64,000 nucleotides of DNA from JACRAR01 sp041674385 (GCA_041674385.1 JBAYVU010000012.1:14280-78279); one strand, 5' to 3'. Counted from the stretch's first letter, positions 43,350-54,575 are shown. The notes: generated from the letters alone by a model not told the origin. Translations and numbers: made by a program.

Positions 43350-44150
43350 TTATTTCGGGGCCACTACGCCGCCCAGCGGCGCACCGGCGCCAATTTTCTT
43401 CAAGCGCTCCTGGGCTTTTTCGGCGGCTTCGCGGCTGGCAAACGGCCCGCTGCGCACGCGTGTCCTGGGGCCTTGCGGGGTGTCGACTTTTTCGGTGAAG
43501 GACGGATATCCCAGTTCCTTTATCTTCCCCTGCAGCAACTTGACGTTTGCCATATCCTGATACGCGCCCAGTTGGACCGCCCACTGCTTTGCGTTGGGTT
43601 GGCTGGGTTGGTTGGGTTGATTGGGTTGGGCGGCGGCGTGCACGGTATCGGATTTCTGCTCCGGCGGCGGGGTTTTTGCAGCCGGCGTCGGCGCGGGTTT
43701 TTCCTCAGCCTTGGCCGCGTTGGGCTTTCCCGGCGGGGCAACAGCAACGGCCGGCTCGGTTTTGCTGACGGGCTTGGCGGCCGGAACGGTTTCCGGTCTG
43801 GCTTCGGCAGGTGCGGCGGCAACCGGTGCAGCAGGCGCAGGTGCTGGCTCGGCGGACCTGGCCAGCGCCGGCAGGGGTGTCGGGGTCGGCTTGCCGGGGA
43901 CCGTCACAATACGCGAAAGCGCCGAACCCGATCCGGATTCCTGACTCGGGATGCGAATCTGAATGTCCTGAGTCAACGGCTTCGGCTCCTGGTCCATCAC
44001 CATCGGCAACACGATGACCGCCAGCAAGGCCAGCGCTGTCGCACCCACCAAGCGGCGCCGCGCGCGCTTCTTGAGATTGAGCGACGCGTCGGCCCCGGTC
44101 TCAGCGACAGGTTCCGCGAGCGGATTGAATCCTGGGTTATTTTCAGCCAT
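43350..44150 (-). CDS. dedD: SPOR-domain cell division protein DedD-like
   Basis: A 266-aa bitopic protein: cytoplasmic N-terminus, one transmembrane helix at about 35-52 (VGATALALLAVIVLPMVMD), a long Pro/Ala-rich periplasmic linker (about 90-185), and a C-terminal SPOR domain (KQWAVQLGAYQDMANVKLLQGKIKELGYPSFTEKV ... RTRVRSGPFASREAAEKAQERLKKIG). SPOR domains bind denuded glycan at the septum. The linker carries a short PNQPNQPSQPN repeat. Confidence 0.93.
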   Translation of the reverse strand: MAENNPGFNPLAEPVAETGADASLNLKKRARRRLVGATALALLAVIVLPMVMDQEPKPLTQDIQIRIPSQESGSGSALSRIVTVPGKPTPTPLPALARSAEPAPAPAAPVAAAPAEARPETVPAAKPVSKTEPAVAVAPPGKPNAAKAEEKPAPTPAAKTPPPEQKSDTVHAAAQPNQPNQPSQPNAKQWAVQLGAYQDMANVKLLQGKIKELGYPSFTEKVDTPQGPRTRVRSGPFASREAAEKAQERLKKIGAGAPLGGVVAPK

Positions 44151-44164
44151 AGACAGATTGCCGT

Positions 44165-45451
44165 TTACACCAGTTCGCGCAGAATATCCGCGACGGTTTG
44201 GAAGGATCCGAACACGATAATTCTATCATCTTCATCGGCATTCTCTTGGGCATGGCGGAAAGCTTCGCTTGGCGAAGCGAAGCGCCGGCACGGCCGAACC
44301 CCCTGACTTGCCAGAACCCCGGCCAGTTCGTCGGCGCTTGCCGCGCGCGGACCACTCAGCGTGCAGGGCAGCCAATGCGTGATCCGGCCGAGCAGGGCAC
44401 CGACCACGGCGTCGATATCCTTGTCGCGCAACATGCCAAACACTGCCCAGGTCTGCGCGCGGCAAGCGTTCTCCTTCGCCTGGAAATCGAGATTGTCTGC
44501 CAGGACCCTTGCCGCTTGCGGATTATGGGCGACATCCAGCACGACCGTTGGACGCCCCGGCAAAATCTGGAAACGCCCCGCCAGTCTGGTTTCGCGCAGA
44601 CCGCCGCGGATCTGCTCCAGCGTCACCGGCAGGCTTTCGTGCAACGCCTCCAGCGCAGCCAGGGCGCCGCTGGCGTTTTGCAGTTGCGCAGGCCCGCGCA
44701 GGCCGGGATGCGGCAAGCCGCTGTAACGCACGATCCGCTCCCTCCGCCAGAGCCACTGTTGCCAATCCGTTTCCCCGCGCAGATAGCCGAAATCGCTGCC
44801 GATCAGGCGCAGCTTGGCGCCAATGCATTCGGCATGGGCGCGAAGCCGTTGCGGCGGGGCCGGATCGGCGCAGATCGCCGGCTTGCCGGAACGGAAAATG
44901 CCGGCTTTCTCGAAACCGATGTCCTCGCGCGTGGTACCGAGATACGCGGTGTGATCGATGTCGATCGTACAGACGATCGCGCAGTCGGCATCATAGATAT
45001 TCACCGCATCCAGCCTGCCTCCCAGGCCGACTTCGAGCACGATGACATCGACGCCGGCATCCGCGAAGCACTCCCATGCCGCCAGGGTGCCGAACTCGAA
45101 ATAGGTCAATGCTGCCGTGCCGCGTGCCGCCTCAACCCGGGCAAAGCCTTCGCAGAGTGCCGCCGCATCGATCGCCACGCCGCCGATACGCACGCGTTCG
45201 TTGTAGTCGAGCAGATGCGGCGAGGTATACAAACCAACACGATAGCCGGCGCAGCCCAGTATGCTCTCCAGCATGGCGCAGGTCGAACCCTTGCCATTGG
45301 TGCCGGCGACGGTGATCACCGGGACGTCCTGGCGCTGGCCGAGGGTGCGACTGACGGCTTGTACACGTTCCAGACCGAGTTCGATTCCCGCCGCACCCCG
45401 GGGATGCTGCGCTTCGAGATGAACGAGCCAGTCGGCCAGGGTTTCGGGCAA
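44165..45451 (-). CDS. folC: Bifunctional dihydrofolate/folylpolyglutamate synthase
   Basis: ATP ligase that adds glutamates to folates, about 428 aa. It shows the Mur-ligase-type P-loop TVAGTNGKGSTCAML, the FEFGTLAAWECFADAGVDVIVLEVGLGGRLDAVN motif and VLDVAHNPQAARVLADNL. The best start is a TTG at 45451 (product MPETLADWLVHLEAQHPRG), 9 bases after the accD stop with GAG upstream; in-frame sequence farther up lies inside accD and is not folC-like. Confidence 0.93.
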   Translation of the reverse strand: MPETLADWLVHLEAQHPRGAAGIELGLERVQAVSRTLGQRQDVPVITVAGTNGKGSTCAMLESILGCAGYRVGLYTSPHLLDYNERVRIGGVAIDAAALCEGFARVEAARGTAALTYFEFGTLAAWECFADAGVDVIVLEVGLGGRLDAVNIYDADCAIVCTIDIDHTAYLGTTREDIGFEKAGIFRSGKPAICADPAPPQRLRAHAECIGAKLRLIGSDFGYLRGETDWQQWLWRRERIVRYSGLPHPGLRGPAQLQNASGALAALEALHESLPVTLEQIRGGLRETRLAGRFQILPGRPTVVLDVAHNPQAARVLADNLDFQAKENACRAQTWAVFGMLRDKDIDAVVGALLGRITHWLPCTLSGPRAASADELAGVLASQGVRPCRRFASPSEAFRHAQENADEDDRIIVFGSFQTVADILRELV

Positions 45452-45459
45452 GGAAAGCT

Positions 45460-46323
45460 CTAATGCACCGCCGGGATGCGCTGCAACAGGGTCAACAATG
45501 CGGCGAACTTGTCTCGCTGCTCGCGGCGGTCGACGATCATGTCGATGGCGCCCTTGCCGATCAGGAATTCGGAACGCTGAAAGCCATCCGGCAGTTTTTG
45601 GCGCACCGTCTGCTCGATCACGCGCGGTCCGGCGAAACCGATCAACGCGCCCGGTTCGGCGATGACGACATCCGCAACGAAAGCGAAGCTGGCGGAAACA
45701 CCGCCCGTGGTGGGATTGGTGAGTAGGGTGAGGAACGGCAGGCTGTGCTGGGCCAATCTCGATACGGCCGCCGTAGTCTTGGCCATTTGCATCAGGGAGA
45801 ACAATCCTTCCTGCATACGCGCGCCGCCCGTGGCGGTGATGCAAACGAACGGCAACTGCTGCTCGATGGCTGTCTCCACGCCGCGCACGAAACGTTCGCC
45901 GACGACCGAACCCATCGATCCGCCGATGAAAGCGTATTCAAAACAGGCGACCACCAACGGCACGGTCTTGATCGCGCCCTGCATCACCACCAGCGCATCG
46001 GTTTCATTGGTATCGGCCTGGGCGGCGACGATGCGATCGATATAACGCCGGCTGTCCTTGAACTTGAGCGGATCGAGCGGCAGCACCTCGGCGCCGATCT
46101 CGAAACGCCCTTCCGGGTCGAGCAGCAGATCGAGCCGCGCCCTGGCCCGGAGTTGGTGATGATGCCCGCATTTGGGACAGACGCTCTGGTTGCTTTCCAG
46201 ATCGGTGACATACAGCACGGACTCGCAAGCCGGACATTTGCACCAGAGTCCTTCGGGGACGGATTTGCGCGCCCCCTCGGCACGTTTGATCTTGGGCGGG
46301 AGCAGTTTCTGTAGCCAACTCAT
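45460..46323 (-). CDS. accD: Acetyl-CoA carboxylase carboxyltransferase subunit beta
   Basis: Transfers CO2 from carboxybiotin to acetyl-CoA with AccA, 287 aa. The N-terminal zinc ribbon is Cys30-x2-Cys33-x15-Cys49-x2-Cys52. The crotonase-like domain has FIGGSMGSVVGERFVRGVE, TATGGARMQEG and GFAGPRVIEQTVRQKLPDGFQ. The ATG overlaps the trpA stop by 4 bases, showing the trp-acc coupling usual in betaproteobacteria. Confidence 0.98.
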   Translation of the reverse strand: MSWLQKLLPPKIKRAEGARKSVPEGLWCKCPACESVLYVTDLESNQSVCPKCGHHHQLRARARLDLLLDPEGRFEIGAEVLPLDPLKFKDSRRYIDRIVAAQADTNETDALVVMQGAIKTVPLVVACFEYAFIGGSMGSVVGERFVRGVETAIEQQLPFVCITATGGARMQEGLFSLMQMAKTTAAVSRLAQHSLPFLTLLTNPTTGGVSASFAFVADVVIAEPGALIGFAGPRVIEQTVRQKLPDGFQRSEFLIGKGAIDMIVDRREQRDKFAALLTLLQRIPAVH

Positions 46324-47132
46324 CTTGTGACCTCCTTGCTGTCGAGCGCCAGGCGGATCTCGCGCAGGAAAGCGCCGACGCGGGCGGTCGCCTGCGCGGG
46401 CGGCGAATTCTCCATTTCCTCGATGATGCGGCTGCCGATGACCACGGCATCAGCGACGGCGGCAATGCGCTGCGCGCTTTCTGCGTCGCGGATGCCGAAG
46501 CCGACCCCGATCGGCAGGCCGACTTTCTCGCGGATCGTCGGGATGCGCCGGGCGATCTCGGCGAAATCCAGATGACCGGCACCGGTCACGCCCTTCAAGG
46601 AAACATAATAGATATAGCCGCTGGCCAGCGCCGCCACTTCGGCGCAGCGCTGTTCGGTGGACGTCGGCGCCAGCAGAAAGATCGGATCGATCGCATGCTG
46701 GCGCAAAGCGGCGGCGAACTCGGCGCATTCCTCGGGCGGGTAATCGACCACCAGCACACCGTCGACGCCCGCGGCTTGCGCATCCTCGACAAACACCGCA
46801 GCGCCGTAGGCCTCTATCGGATTGGCATAACCCATGAGCACGACCGGCGTGGCGTCGTTCTCCAGACGGAAAGCGCGCACGATGGCGAGCACGCGGCGCA
46901 GACTCATGCCGTGCTGCAAGGCGCGTTCCGAGGCGCGCTGGATGGTCGGCCCGTCCGCCATGGGATCGGAAAAGGGCACGCCCAGCTCGATGATGTCGGC
47001 GCCGTTCTCGACCAGCGTGCGCATCAGCGGCAAGGTCAAATCCGGAGCGGGATCGCCGGCAGTGATGAAGGGGATCAGCGCCTTGCGGCCCTGCGTCCGG
47101 AGTCTCTCAAAAGTCGGTGTAATACGGCTCAT
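46320..47132 (-). CDS. trpA: Tryptophan synthase alpha subunit
   Basis: Cleaves indole-3-glycerol phosphate to indole and G3P, 270 aa. Catalytic Glu49 and Asp60 are in place (DIIELGVPFSDPMADGP). The phosphate-binding end GVGFGIRDAESAQRIAAVADAVVIGS is intact. It is normally directly behind trpB; here a hicAB pair separates them by about 0.5 kb. The gap to hicB is 46 bases. Confidence 0.98.
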   Translation of the reverse strand: MSRITPTFERLRTQGRKALIPFITAGDPAPDLTLPLMRTLVENGADIIELGVPFSDPMADGPTIQRASERALQHGMSLRRVLAIVRAFRLENDATPVVLMGYANPIEAYGAAVFVEDAQAAGVDGVLVVDYPPEECAEFAAALRQHAIDPIFLLAPTSTEQRCAEVAALASGYIYYVSLKGVTGAGHLDFAEIARRIPTIREKVGLPIGVGFGIRDAESAQRIAAVADAVVIGSRIIEEMENSPPAQATARVGAFLREIRLALDSKEVTR

Positions 47133-47178
47133 TCAATCAAATTCCTTAACCAAAGCGGCAACTGCATCTGACATGGTT

Positions 47179-47394
47179 TCAGGCATACATCAACCGGGCG
47201 CCTTTGGGCTCGGGAACAGCGCGGCCGAGTTCGTGTGCCGTATCAAGCCAAAGGCTGATCGCATCGTCGATATTGGCAAGCGCTTCCTGGCGACTAGCAC
47301 CATGCGCCATGCAGCCAGGCAGTTCAGGCACCTCAGCGATATAGGCCGCGTCATCGTTGCTCCAATAGATGATCACTTCGTAACGGTCCATCAC
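47179..47394 (-). CDS. hicB: HicB-family antitoxin (short form)
   Basis: A 71-aa antitoxin: RYEVIIYWSNDDAAYIAEVPELPGCMAHGASRQEALANIDDAISLWLDTAHELGRAVPEP is the partial RNase-H-like HicB fold. There is no C-terminal HTH or ribbon-helix-helix domain, so it belongs to the short forms. Its ATG overlaps the end of hicA by 4 bases. The pair is embedded between trpB and trpA. Confidence 0.9.
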   Translation of the reverse strand: MMDRYEVIIYWSNDDAAYIAEVPELPGCMAHGASRQEALANIDDAISLWLDTAHELGRAVPEPKGARLMYA

Positions 47395-47647
47395 TCCTCC
47401 TTCGCCAATTGATATTTCAAGATTACCGTACGAACCTGCCTCACCTGATAAGGTTTGGCCTTGCTTCCATCCCGCTGTAAATTGACAAGCTCGCTCACTC
47501 CTTCGCGCACGAAGATATGGTGGCTTCCCTTGATTCTCTCGTTAAAATTGTGCGCTTTCAGTAACCCCCGTAATTCGTCGAAACCTATATTCGCATCGCT
47601 CAAACCGCCCAATATCCTCGCCAGCAGCTTGTCTTCGCTCACCATCA

Positions 47648-47648
<1 letters not shown>
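47391..47648 (-). CDS. hicA: HicA-family mRNA interferase toxin
   Basis: An 85-aa dsRBD-like toxin. The HicA core is LRGLLKAHNFNERIKGSHHIFVREG, with the catalytic His at 43 or 44, and the C-terminal NLQRDGSKAKPYQVRQVRTVILKYQL. The ATG overlaps the TGA of trpB by one base (TGATG), so the toxin is translated directly from the trp transcript by reinitiation. This is an unusual location for a toxin gene. Confidence 0.92.
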
Positions 47649-48836
<1,188 letters not shown>

Positions 48837-48862
<26 letters not shown>

Positions 48863-49484
48863 TGCGGACTCCAGTGATGAACGCAGCGATCTTGGCTGCG
48901 TCCTTGATACCGCGGGTGGTTCCCGCCAATTCCACACCGCTGCTGACATCGACTGCCCACGGCCGGACGCTGTGGATCGCCGCAGCGACGTTGCCGGCAT
49001 CGAGACCGCCCGAAAGGACCAGCGGCAATGGCAGGTCGGGCGGAATCAGTCCCCAGTCGAAGGTCTTGCCGCCGCCGCCGTAGCTGTCGACATAGGCATC
49101 GAGCAGCAGACCGCACGCCTCCGGGAACGAGGCCGCGTATTCTACCAAATCCAGGCCGGGCCGAACGCGTGCCGCCTTGACATAAGGTCGGCCGAATTGC
49201 CGGCAATACGCGGCATCTTCCTCGCCGTGGAACTGCAACTGTTGCAACGGCACGGCTTCCAGCACGCGACGCACCGTAGCGGGTTCCTCATTGACGAACA
49301 GGCCGAGCGTGGTGACGAAAGGCGGCACGGCACGAACCAGTGCGGCGGCGAGGGCAATGTCCAGATATCGCGAACTGGGCGGATAGAACACGAAGCCCAG
49401 CGCATCGGCACCGAGGTCGACGGCAGCGCGCAAATCCTCGGGGCGGGTAATGCCGCAGATCTTGATACGGGTGCGTTTCAACAT
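48837..49484 (-). CDS. trpF: Phosphoribosylanthranilate isomerase
   Basis: TIM-barrel isomerase of tryptophan synthesis, 215 aa. It begins MLKRTRIKICGITRPEDLRAAVDLGADALGFVF with the catalytic Cys10, and ends in DVSSGVELAGTTRGIKDAAKIAAFI, the phosphate-binding loop and catalytic Asp region. It lies 5 bases downstream of truA and overlaps trpB. Confidence 0.97.
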
Positions 49485-49489
49485 ATTGA

Positions 49490-50281
49490 TTAGACCAAAA
49501 TGACAGGCGTGATGATACGGCTAGCCCAAGGTAGCCGCCAGTGCGGCTCATATTCGACCCCGGAGAAATACAATCCGGCCGGCGAAAAAGTCGGCGCCGC
49601 CAGCGTACGATCACGCTGCTCGAGCAATTCCGCCATCCATTCCGGGGATTGCTTGCCGGCACCGATCATCACCAATGCGCCGACGATATTTCGCACCATA
49701 TGTTGAAGAAAGGCGTTGGCGCGAAAGTCGAACACGATCATGTCGCCTCGGCACGCCACGTCAGCCTGGTGGACCGTCTTCAGCGGCGACTTGGCTTGGC
49801 ACTCGGCGGCGCGAAAAGCGGAAAAATCCTGTTCGCCAAGCAGCCATTGCGCCGCCCGCTGCATCGCTTCGGCATCCAGCGGCCGGTGATACCAGCCCAC
49901 CCGGCCGAAATTGAATGCCGGACGCTGCGCACGCGTATTGAGCACATAGCGGTAGCTGCGCGCGAGCGCCGCGAAACGCGCATGGAATTCCGGCGCTACG
50001 GGTTGAGCCCAACGCACCGCGACGGATTCGGGCAGGTGGGCATTGGTGCCGCGCACCCAGGCCTGCTCGGGACGCTCGACGGGAGTGTCAAAATGCGCCA
50101 CCTGGGCCAACGCATGGACGCCGGCATCGGTGCGTCCGGCGCAGGTGACGCGCACGCTCACGCCGGCAACCTCAGCCAGGGCGCGCTCCACTGCATCTTG
50201 TACCGTATTGCCATGCGGCTGCGACTGCCATCCATGAAAAGCGGCGCCATCGTATTCGATACCCAGCGCGATTCTTACCAT
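49490..50281 (-). CDS. truA: tRNA pseudouridine(38-40) synthase
   Basis: Modifies positions 38-40 in the tRNA anticodon arm, 263 aa. The catalytic Asp52 is in CAGRTDAGVHALAQVAHF. The C-terminal FLQHMVRNIVGALVMIGAGKQ is a family motif. Its place between fimV and trpF is the standard order in betaproteobacteria. The gap to fimV is about 105 bases. Confidence 0.97.
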   Translation of the reverse strand: MVRIALGIEYDGAAFHGWQSQPHGNTVQDAVERALAEVAGVSVRVTCAGRTDAGVHALAQVAHFDTPVERPEQAWVRGTNAHLPESVAVRWAQPVAPEFHARFAALARSYRYVLNTRAQRPAFNFGRVGWYHRPLDAEAMQRAAQWLLGEQDFSAFRAAECQAKSPLKTVHQADVACRGDMIVFDFRANAFLQHMVRNIVGALVMIGAGKQSPEWMAELLEQRDRTLAAPTFSPAGLYFSGVEYEPHWRLPWASRIITPVILV

Positions 50282-50386
50282 GTCATGAAACCCCGTGCCG
50301 TTTGCATCCCAGGCCGGCGACAGGCGGGATGGCGATTGAAATAAGCGGGGGAACTGACGGGCGACACGGCCGCCCGTCGAGATTTA

Positions 50387-53329
50387 TCAGTCGAGTTGCG
50401 CAAGCTTGTTGCGGGCAGTTTCCTGCTGGGCGGCGTTGCCCTCGTTGAGAACTTCCTGCAACAATTCGCGCGCCCCCTCCTTGTCGCCCATTTCTTCGTA
50501 AGCCTGAGCCAGTTCAAGTTTGGTTGCCACGTCTTGCAATGCGCTATCGTCGAGATCGGGGGACTTCGCCGCTTCCGGTGCCGAGACGGCAGGCTCAGGC
50601 GGTTGGAGCGGTTGGTCAAGATCGAGGCTGATCGACGACAAGTCGAAGTTCGTTGCTGCGGGTGCGGGTGTCGTGGGTGTCTCGGGTGTCTCGGCTGCAG
50701 GCGCAGGAAGCTCCAGATCGAAGTCGATCAGGTTGCTCTCGACGGGCTCTGCCTGTGCGGCAATCTCGGCCGGTTCTGCCGGCGCAGGAGCCGCTGGAGT
50801 TTCGCTGCTGCCCAGGTCGAAGTTGAAATCGAGTCCCGCGTCTGCTCCGGACGAATCCGATGCAGGCGGCGTGGGTGTCGGTTCCACGGTCGCCGGTGCG
50901 GACGCGCCGAGATCCAGGTCGAAGTCGATGTCCAGCGATTCCGGTGCTTGTGCTGCCGTCTCGCTGGCGGCGACCTCCGGCTCAAGCAAGAGCGATTCCG
51001 CAACGGCTGGCTGCGCAGCACCGACATCCTGATTCAAATCGATGTCGAGCGAGCTGGATAATTCCTCTTGAGGCGGCGTTTCCGACAACGATCCCGGCGC
51101 GGCCGATACCTGGGCGTCCAGCGGCAGGTCGAAGTCGAAGTCGAGCGAAACAGGGACCTCCTCCGGTGCGGGTGCTTCGACAACCGGCTCAGGCTCGCTG
51201 GCGGGAGATTCCGGCATGAGATCGGCAATGGCCGGCTCGGCAACTTCCAAATTCTCCTCTGCGGCTTTTGGCGCTATCACCATCGTGGCTTCAGGATCGA
51301 ATTTTTCCGCAACAGCGCCCGCATACAGGGGATTCTCCGGGTCAAGCTGCTGACCCAACTGCCGGGCTTTCTCCCAATCCGGCCCCATGCCGCCGGTCTG
51401 ACCGTGAAGATCGCTGGCAATGGCGCCGAATTGATTGACGCTCTTGCGGGCCGCGTAAATCTCGAGCAGCTTGAGATGAATCGCCAGACGTGTCGGATTG
51501 GCTTTGAGCGCATCGACCAGGATTTCCTCGGCCTGGACATCTCGCCCATAAGCCAGATAGACGTCGGCTTCGGCTATCGGATCGACCGCCGCATTGGGTT
51601 CTACCCCGACTGCCTGACTGTTGAAGTCGGCCAGCAAATCTTCGGGTTGCGCAGCTTGAGCACTGCTTGCGCCGACCGGCAAGCTACCGGAAAGCGAGTC
51701 ATCGGCAGCGGCTTGAGTATCCGCCTGCTGCTTGCGCCACCTCGAGTAGCCGAAATAGCCGAGCAACAGGACGAGAATGGCGCCCCCCCCGTAGACTATC
51801 TCCGGACTTTCGTCGACAAAGCTGGGCTCCACCGGGGGCGGCGGCACCGGTTTCTGTTCCACTGGCGCAGGTTTGGGAGCCGCCGGCGGCGGAACCGGGG
51901 CCGGCTTCGCCGTTTCAGCGGGCTGGGCAGGCTCAGCCGGTTTGGCTGGTGCAGGTGTTGGTGCAGGTGATTGAACGGTTTCCGCCGGTTTCTCGGCAGC
52001 CGTTGCCACAGGCTGCTGTGGCGCGGCGACAGGTTCTTTGACTGCGGCCAACGGGACTACGGGTTTTGCGGCTTGCGCTTGCAGGTCGGCCATGCTCTGG
52101 TTCTTGAGTTCGACCAGTTTCTTCAAGTCCTGGAGATTTTTTTCGAGTTCTGCAATGCGGCTATTGGCGTCCTTGAGCGCTTTTTCGCGGGACACCAGGG
52201 TTTCCTCGATAGCCGCGAGACGACCCGCGCCTGTCTTGCCAGCCGCGCCGAGAGCCGCTTCGGACTTGGAGACTTCAAGCTTGTCCTTGCCAACCGGGGT
52301 CGGCGCCTTATCTTCAACCTTGGGCGCGATCTTGCCGCTGACAGCGCGTTGCGGCGCTTCTTCTTTTTGAGCGGGCGCACCGCTTACGGTCGAAGCCAGC
52401 TTCTTGCTGTAGGCATTGAAGTCGGCCGCGTGCGCTTGAATGGTCTTCCTCGCCTCATCCACATCGACGCCCGCGACCGTTTCCCGGTCGGGAATGGTGA
52501 GAATCTTGCCCGCCTTGAGGCGATTGACATTGCCTGAGAAGGCATCCTGGTTGCCGCGAAACAATGCCACCAGCATTTGATCGAGATTGACGCCGTCGGG
52601 TTTGGTCTCGGCGGCGATCTTGCCCAGCGTATCGCCATGTTTCACCAGCCGGGTCGCGGTTTCCTTGACCGGCTTCTCCGGTGCCGGCGGTGCGACTTTG
52701 ACGATGCGCTGCACCCCGTCGGCGCCTCGTATCACCTGCAAGTCGGCGCGCGGTCGCGGTTTATCTTCGGCAGGCGCGGCAACACGCGGCACGGGCTGGC
52801 TGGCCATAGTCGCCGGCGCCGGGGCTGCCGGGGCTGCTGCTTGCGCCTCGCGCTTGATTTCGGGCAATGCCGGCGGCGCGGCCGGCGCACTACCGGGTTT
52901 TTTCAACAATTCGGGCGGATCGAGCAGGAATGTGTATTCCCGCACCAGCCGTCCGGACGACCAGTTCAACTCCACCAGCAAATCGAGGAAAGGCTCGTTG
53001 AATGCGCGGTCCGATACCATGCTCAGGACAGTCCGGCCCTCCGAACGCTGATCGATACTGAAGCGGATACCCGTCAGGGCGGTGCTAAATTCGATGCCGG
53101 CTTGCTGGAAAGCCGCAGGTGAGGCGATTCGCGCGGAAAGTGAAGCGAGTTCTTCGCGGCTGGCGCTGATCTCGACTTCGGCGCGCAAGGGCTGGCCCAG
53201 CGCAGACAGTACGGCGAGCTTGCCCAACCCGGCAGCGTTTGCGCCCAGTGGCAATGCCAGCAGCAACAATGTCAGAAGAGCGTTTGCCGGCCACATTCGC
53301 AGAGTTGTCAGAGTAGTATTCCTCACCAT
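50387..53329 (-). CDS. fimV: FimV-like peptidoglycan-binding polar hub protein
   Basis: A 980-aa inner-membrane protein linked to polar organisation and type IV pili. A signal sequence (MWPANALLTLLLLALPLGANA) precedes the FimV N-terminal domain (LGKLAVLSALGQPLRAEVEIS). Then come a LysM-type region (VKHGDTLGKIAAE), a coiled coil (LVSREKALKDANSRIAELEKNLQDLKK), a Pro/Ala-rich linker, one transmembrane helix (IVYGGGAILVLLLGYFGYSRW), and an acidic cytoplasmic part with repeated LDxDFDLDL-type motifs. The FimV C-terminal motif ends it (KLELAQAYEEMGDKEGARELLQEVLNEG). The start may be the GTG at 53326. Confidence 0.93.
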   Translation of the reverse strand: MVRNTTLTTLRMWPANALLTLLLLALPLGANAAGLGKLAVLSALGQPLRAEVEISASREELASLSARIASPAAFQQAGIEFSTALTGIRFSIDQRSEGRTVLSMVSDRAFNEPFLDLLVELNWSSGRLVREYTFLLDPPELLKKPGSAPAAPPALPEIKREAQAAAPAAPAPATMASQPVPRVAAPAEDKPRPRADLQVIRGADGVQRIVKVAPPAPEKPVKETATRLVKHGDTLGKIAAETKPDGVNLDQMLVALFRGNQDAFSGNVNRLKAGKILTIPDRETVAGVDVDEARKTIQAHAADFNAYSKKLASTVSGAPAQKEEAPQRAVSGKIAPKVEDKAPTPVGKDKLEVSKSEAALGAAGKTGAGRLAAIEETLVSREKALKDANSRIAELEKNLQDLKKLVELKNQSMADLQAQAAKPVVPLAAVKEPVAAPQQPVATAAEKPAETVQSPAPTPAPAKPAEPAQPAETAKPAPVPPPAAPKPAPVEQKPVPPPPVEPSFVDESPEIVYGGGAILVLLLGYFGYSRWRKQQADTQAAADDSLSGSLPVGASSAQAAQPEDLLADFNSQAVGVEPNAAVDPIAEADVYLAYGRDVQAEEILVDALKANPTRLAIHLKLLEIYAARKSVNQFGAIASDLHGQTGGMGPDWEKARQLGQQLDPENPLYAGAVAEKFDPEATMVIAPKAAEENLEVAEPAIADLMPESPASEPEPVVEAPAPEEVPVSLDFDFDLPLDAQVSAAPGSLSETPPQEELSSSLDIDLNQDVGAAQPAVAESLLLEPEVAASETAAQAPESLDIDFDLDLGASAPATVEPTPTPPASDSSGADAGLDFNFDLGSSETPAAPAPAEPAEIAAQAEPVESNLIDFDLELPAPAAETPETPTTPAPAATNFDLSSISLDLDQPLQPPEPAVSAPEAAKSPDLDDSALQDVATKLELAQAYEEMGDKEGARELLQEVLNEGNAAQQETARNKLAQLD

Positions 53330-53366
53330 ACCTCCCTGTCGGGGATGATTCACGAACAAATAACAT

Positions 53367-53380
53367 AACATCAAGATGTT
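53367..53380. promoter_or_regulatory. Small perfect palindrome upstream of fimV
   Basis: AACATC-AA-GATGTT, 6-bp arms with a 2-base centre, about 38-51 bases before the fimV start. It could be an operator; chance is possible for this length. Confidence 0.3.
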
Positions 53381-53441
53381 AGCTATGCAAGCTAAACCTT
53401 CCCCTTACATCCCATAAAACCCGAGGTTTGGAACGCCGCGA

Positions 53442-54575
53442 TCAATCGAGCAGGATGCGCAACATGCGCCGCAACGGCTCGGCAGCACCCCACAGTAGCT
53501 GATCGCCGACAGTAAACGCCGACAGATATTCCGGTCCCATGGATAGCTTGCGCAAACGCCCGACAGGTACGGACAGCGTACCGGTAACGGCTGTCGGCGT
53601 GAGTTCCTTCAAGGTAATCTCACGCTGGTTCGGCACCACTTTGACCCAGTCGTTGTGAGCGGCAAGGATAGCCTCGATATCGGCCAGCGGCAGGTCTTTC
53701 TTGAGCTTGATGGTCAGCGCCTGCGAATGACAGCGCATCGCGCCAACACGCACGCAAATGCCATCGACAGGGATAGGGGCCGGGCCGCCGGCCTCGCCCC
53801 GGCCGAGAATCTTGTTGGTTTCAGCCTGTCCCTTCCACTCTTCGCGGCTCTGTCCATTGCCGAGATCCTTGTCGATCCAGGGGATCAGAGAGCCGGCCAA
53901 GGGCACGCCGAAGTTCTCGGTGGGGAAATTTTCGTTGCGCAGGATGCCGGCCACTTCGCGATCGATCTCCAGTATCGCCGAAGCCGGATCGGCAAGCAGG
54001 CTCTCGGCAACGCGATGCACCTCGCCCATCTGCACCAGCAGCTCGCGCATATTCTGGGCGCCGGCGCCGGAAGCGGCCTGGTAGGTCATCGAGGTCAGCC
54101 AATCGATGAGGCCCGCCTGAAACAGGCCGCCTAATGCCATCATCATCAGCGACACCGTGCAGTTGCCGCCGATAAAGTTCTTCACCCCTTTTTTCAAGGC
54201 ACGGTCGATAACGTCGCGATTCACCGGATCGAGGATGATGACCGCATCATCCTTCATGCGCAACGTAGATGCGGCGTCGATCCAGTAGCCGTTCCAGCCG
54301 CTGGCACGCAGCTTGGGGAAAATCTCGCTGGTGTAGTCGCCGCCCTGGCAAGAGATGATGATGTCCATGCCGCGCAGCGCATCGATGTTTTTGGCATCCA
54401 GAAGCTTGCCCGCCCCCGCGCCCTTATCGTCAGTCAGCTTGGGCGCGCTGCCGCCAATGTTCGAGGTCGTGAAGAATGCCGGCGCGATCAAATCGAAATC
54501 CTTTTCTTCGCGCATGCGCTGCATCAGCACCGAACCCACCATGCCGCGCCAACCAACCAGACCGACTTGTTTCAT
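53442..54575 (-). CDS. asd: Aspartate-semialdehyde dehydrogenase
   Basis: NADPH enzyme of the aspartate pathway leading to lysine, threonine, methionine and diaminopimelate, 377 aa. It starts MKQVGLVGWRGMVGSVLMQRM and has the catalytic Cys139 in FIGGNCTVSLMMMAL, matching Cys135 of the E. coli enzyme. It belongs to the long gamma/beta-type Asd. It is separated from leuB, its usual upstream neighbour, by about 40 kb and a strand change. Confidence 0.97.
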   Translation of the reverse strand: MKQVGLVGWRGMVGSVLMQRMREEKDFDLIAPAFFTTSNIGGSAPKLTDDKGAGAGKLLDAKNIDALRGMDIIISCQGGDYTSEIFPKLRASGWNGYWIDAASTLRMKDDAVIILDPVNRDVIDRALKKGVKNFIGGNCTVSLMMMALGGLFQAGLIDWLTSMTYQAASGAGAQNMRELLVQMGEVHRVAESLLADPASAILEIDREVAGILRNENFPTENFGVPLAGSLIPWIDKDLGNGQSREEWKGQAETNKILGRGEAGGPAPIPVDGICVRVGAMRCHSQALTIKLKKDLPLADIEAILAAHNDWVKVVPNQREITLKELTPTAVTGTLSVPVGRLRKLSMGPEYLSAFTVGDQLLWGAAEPLRRMLRILLD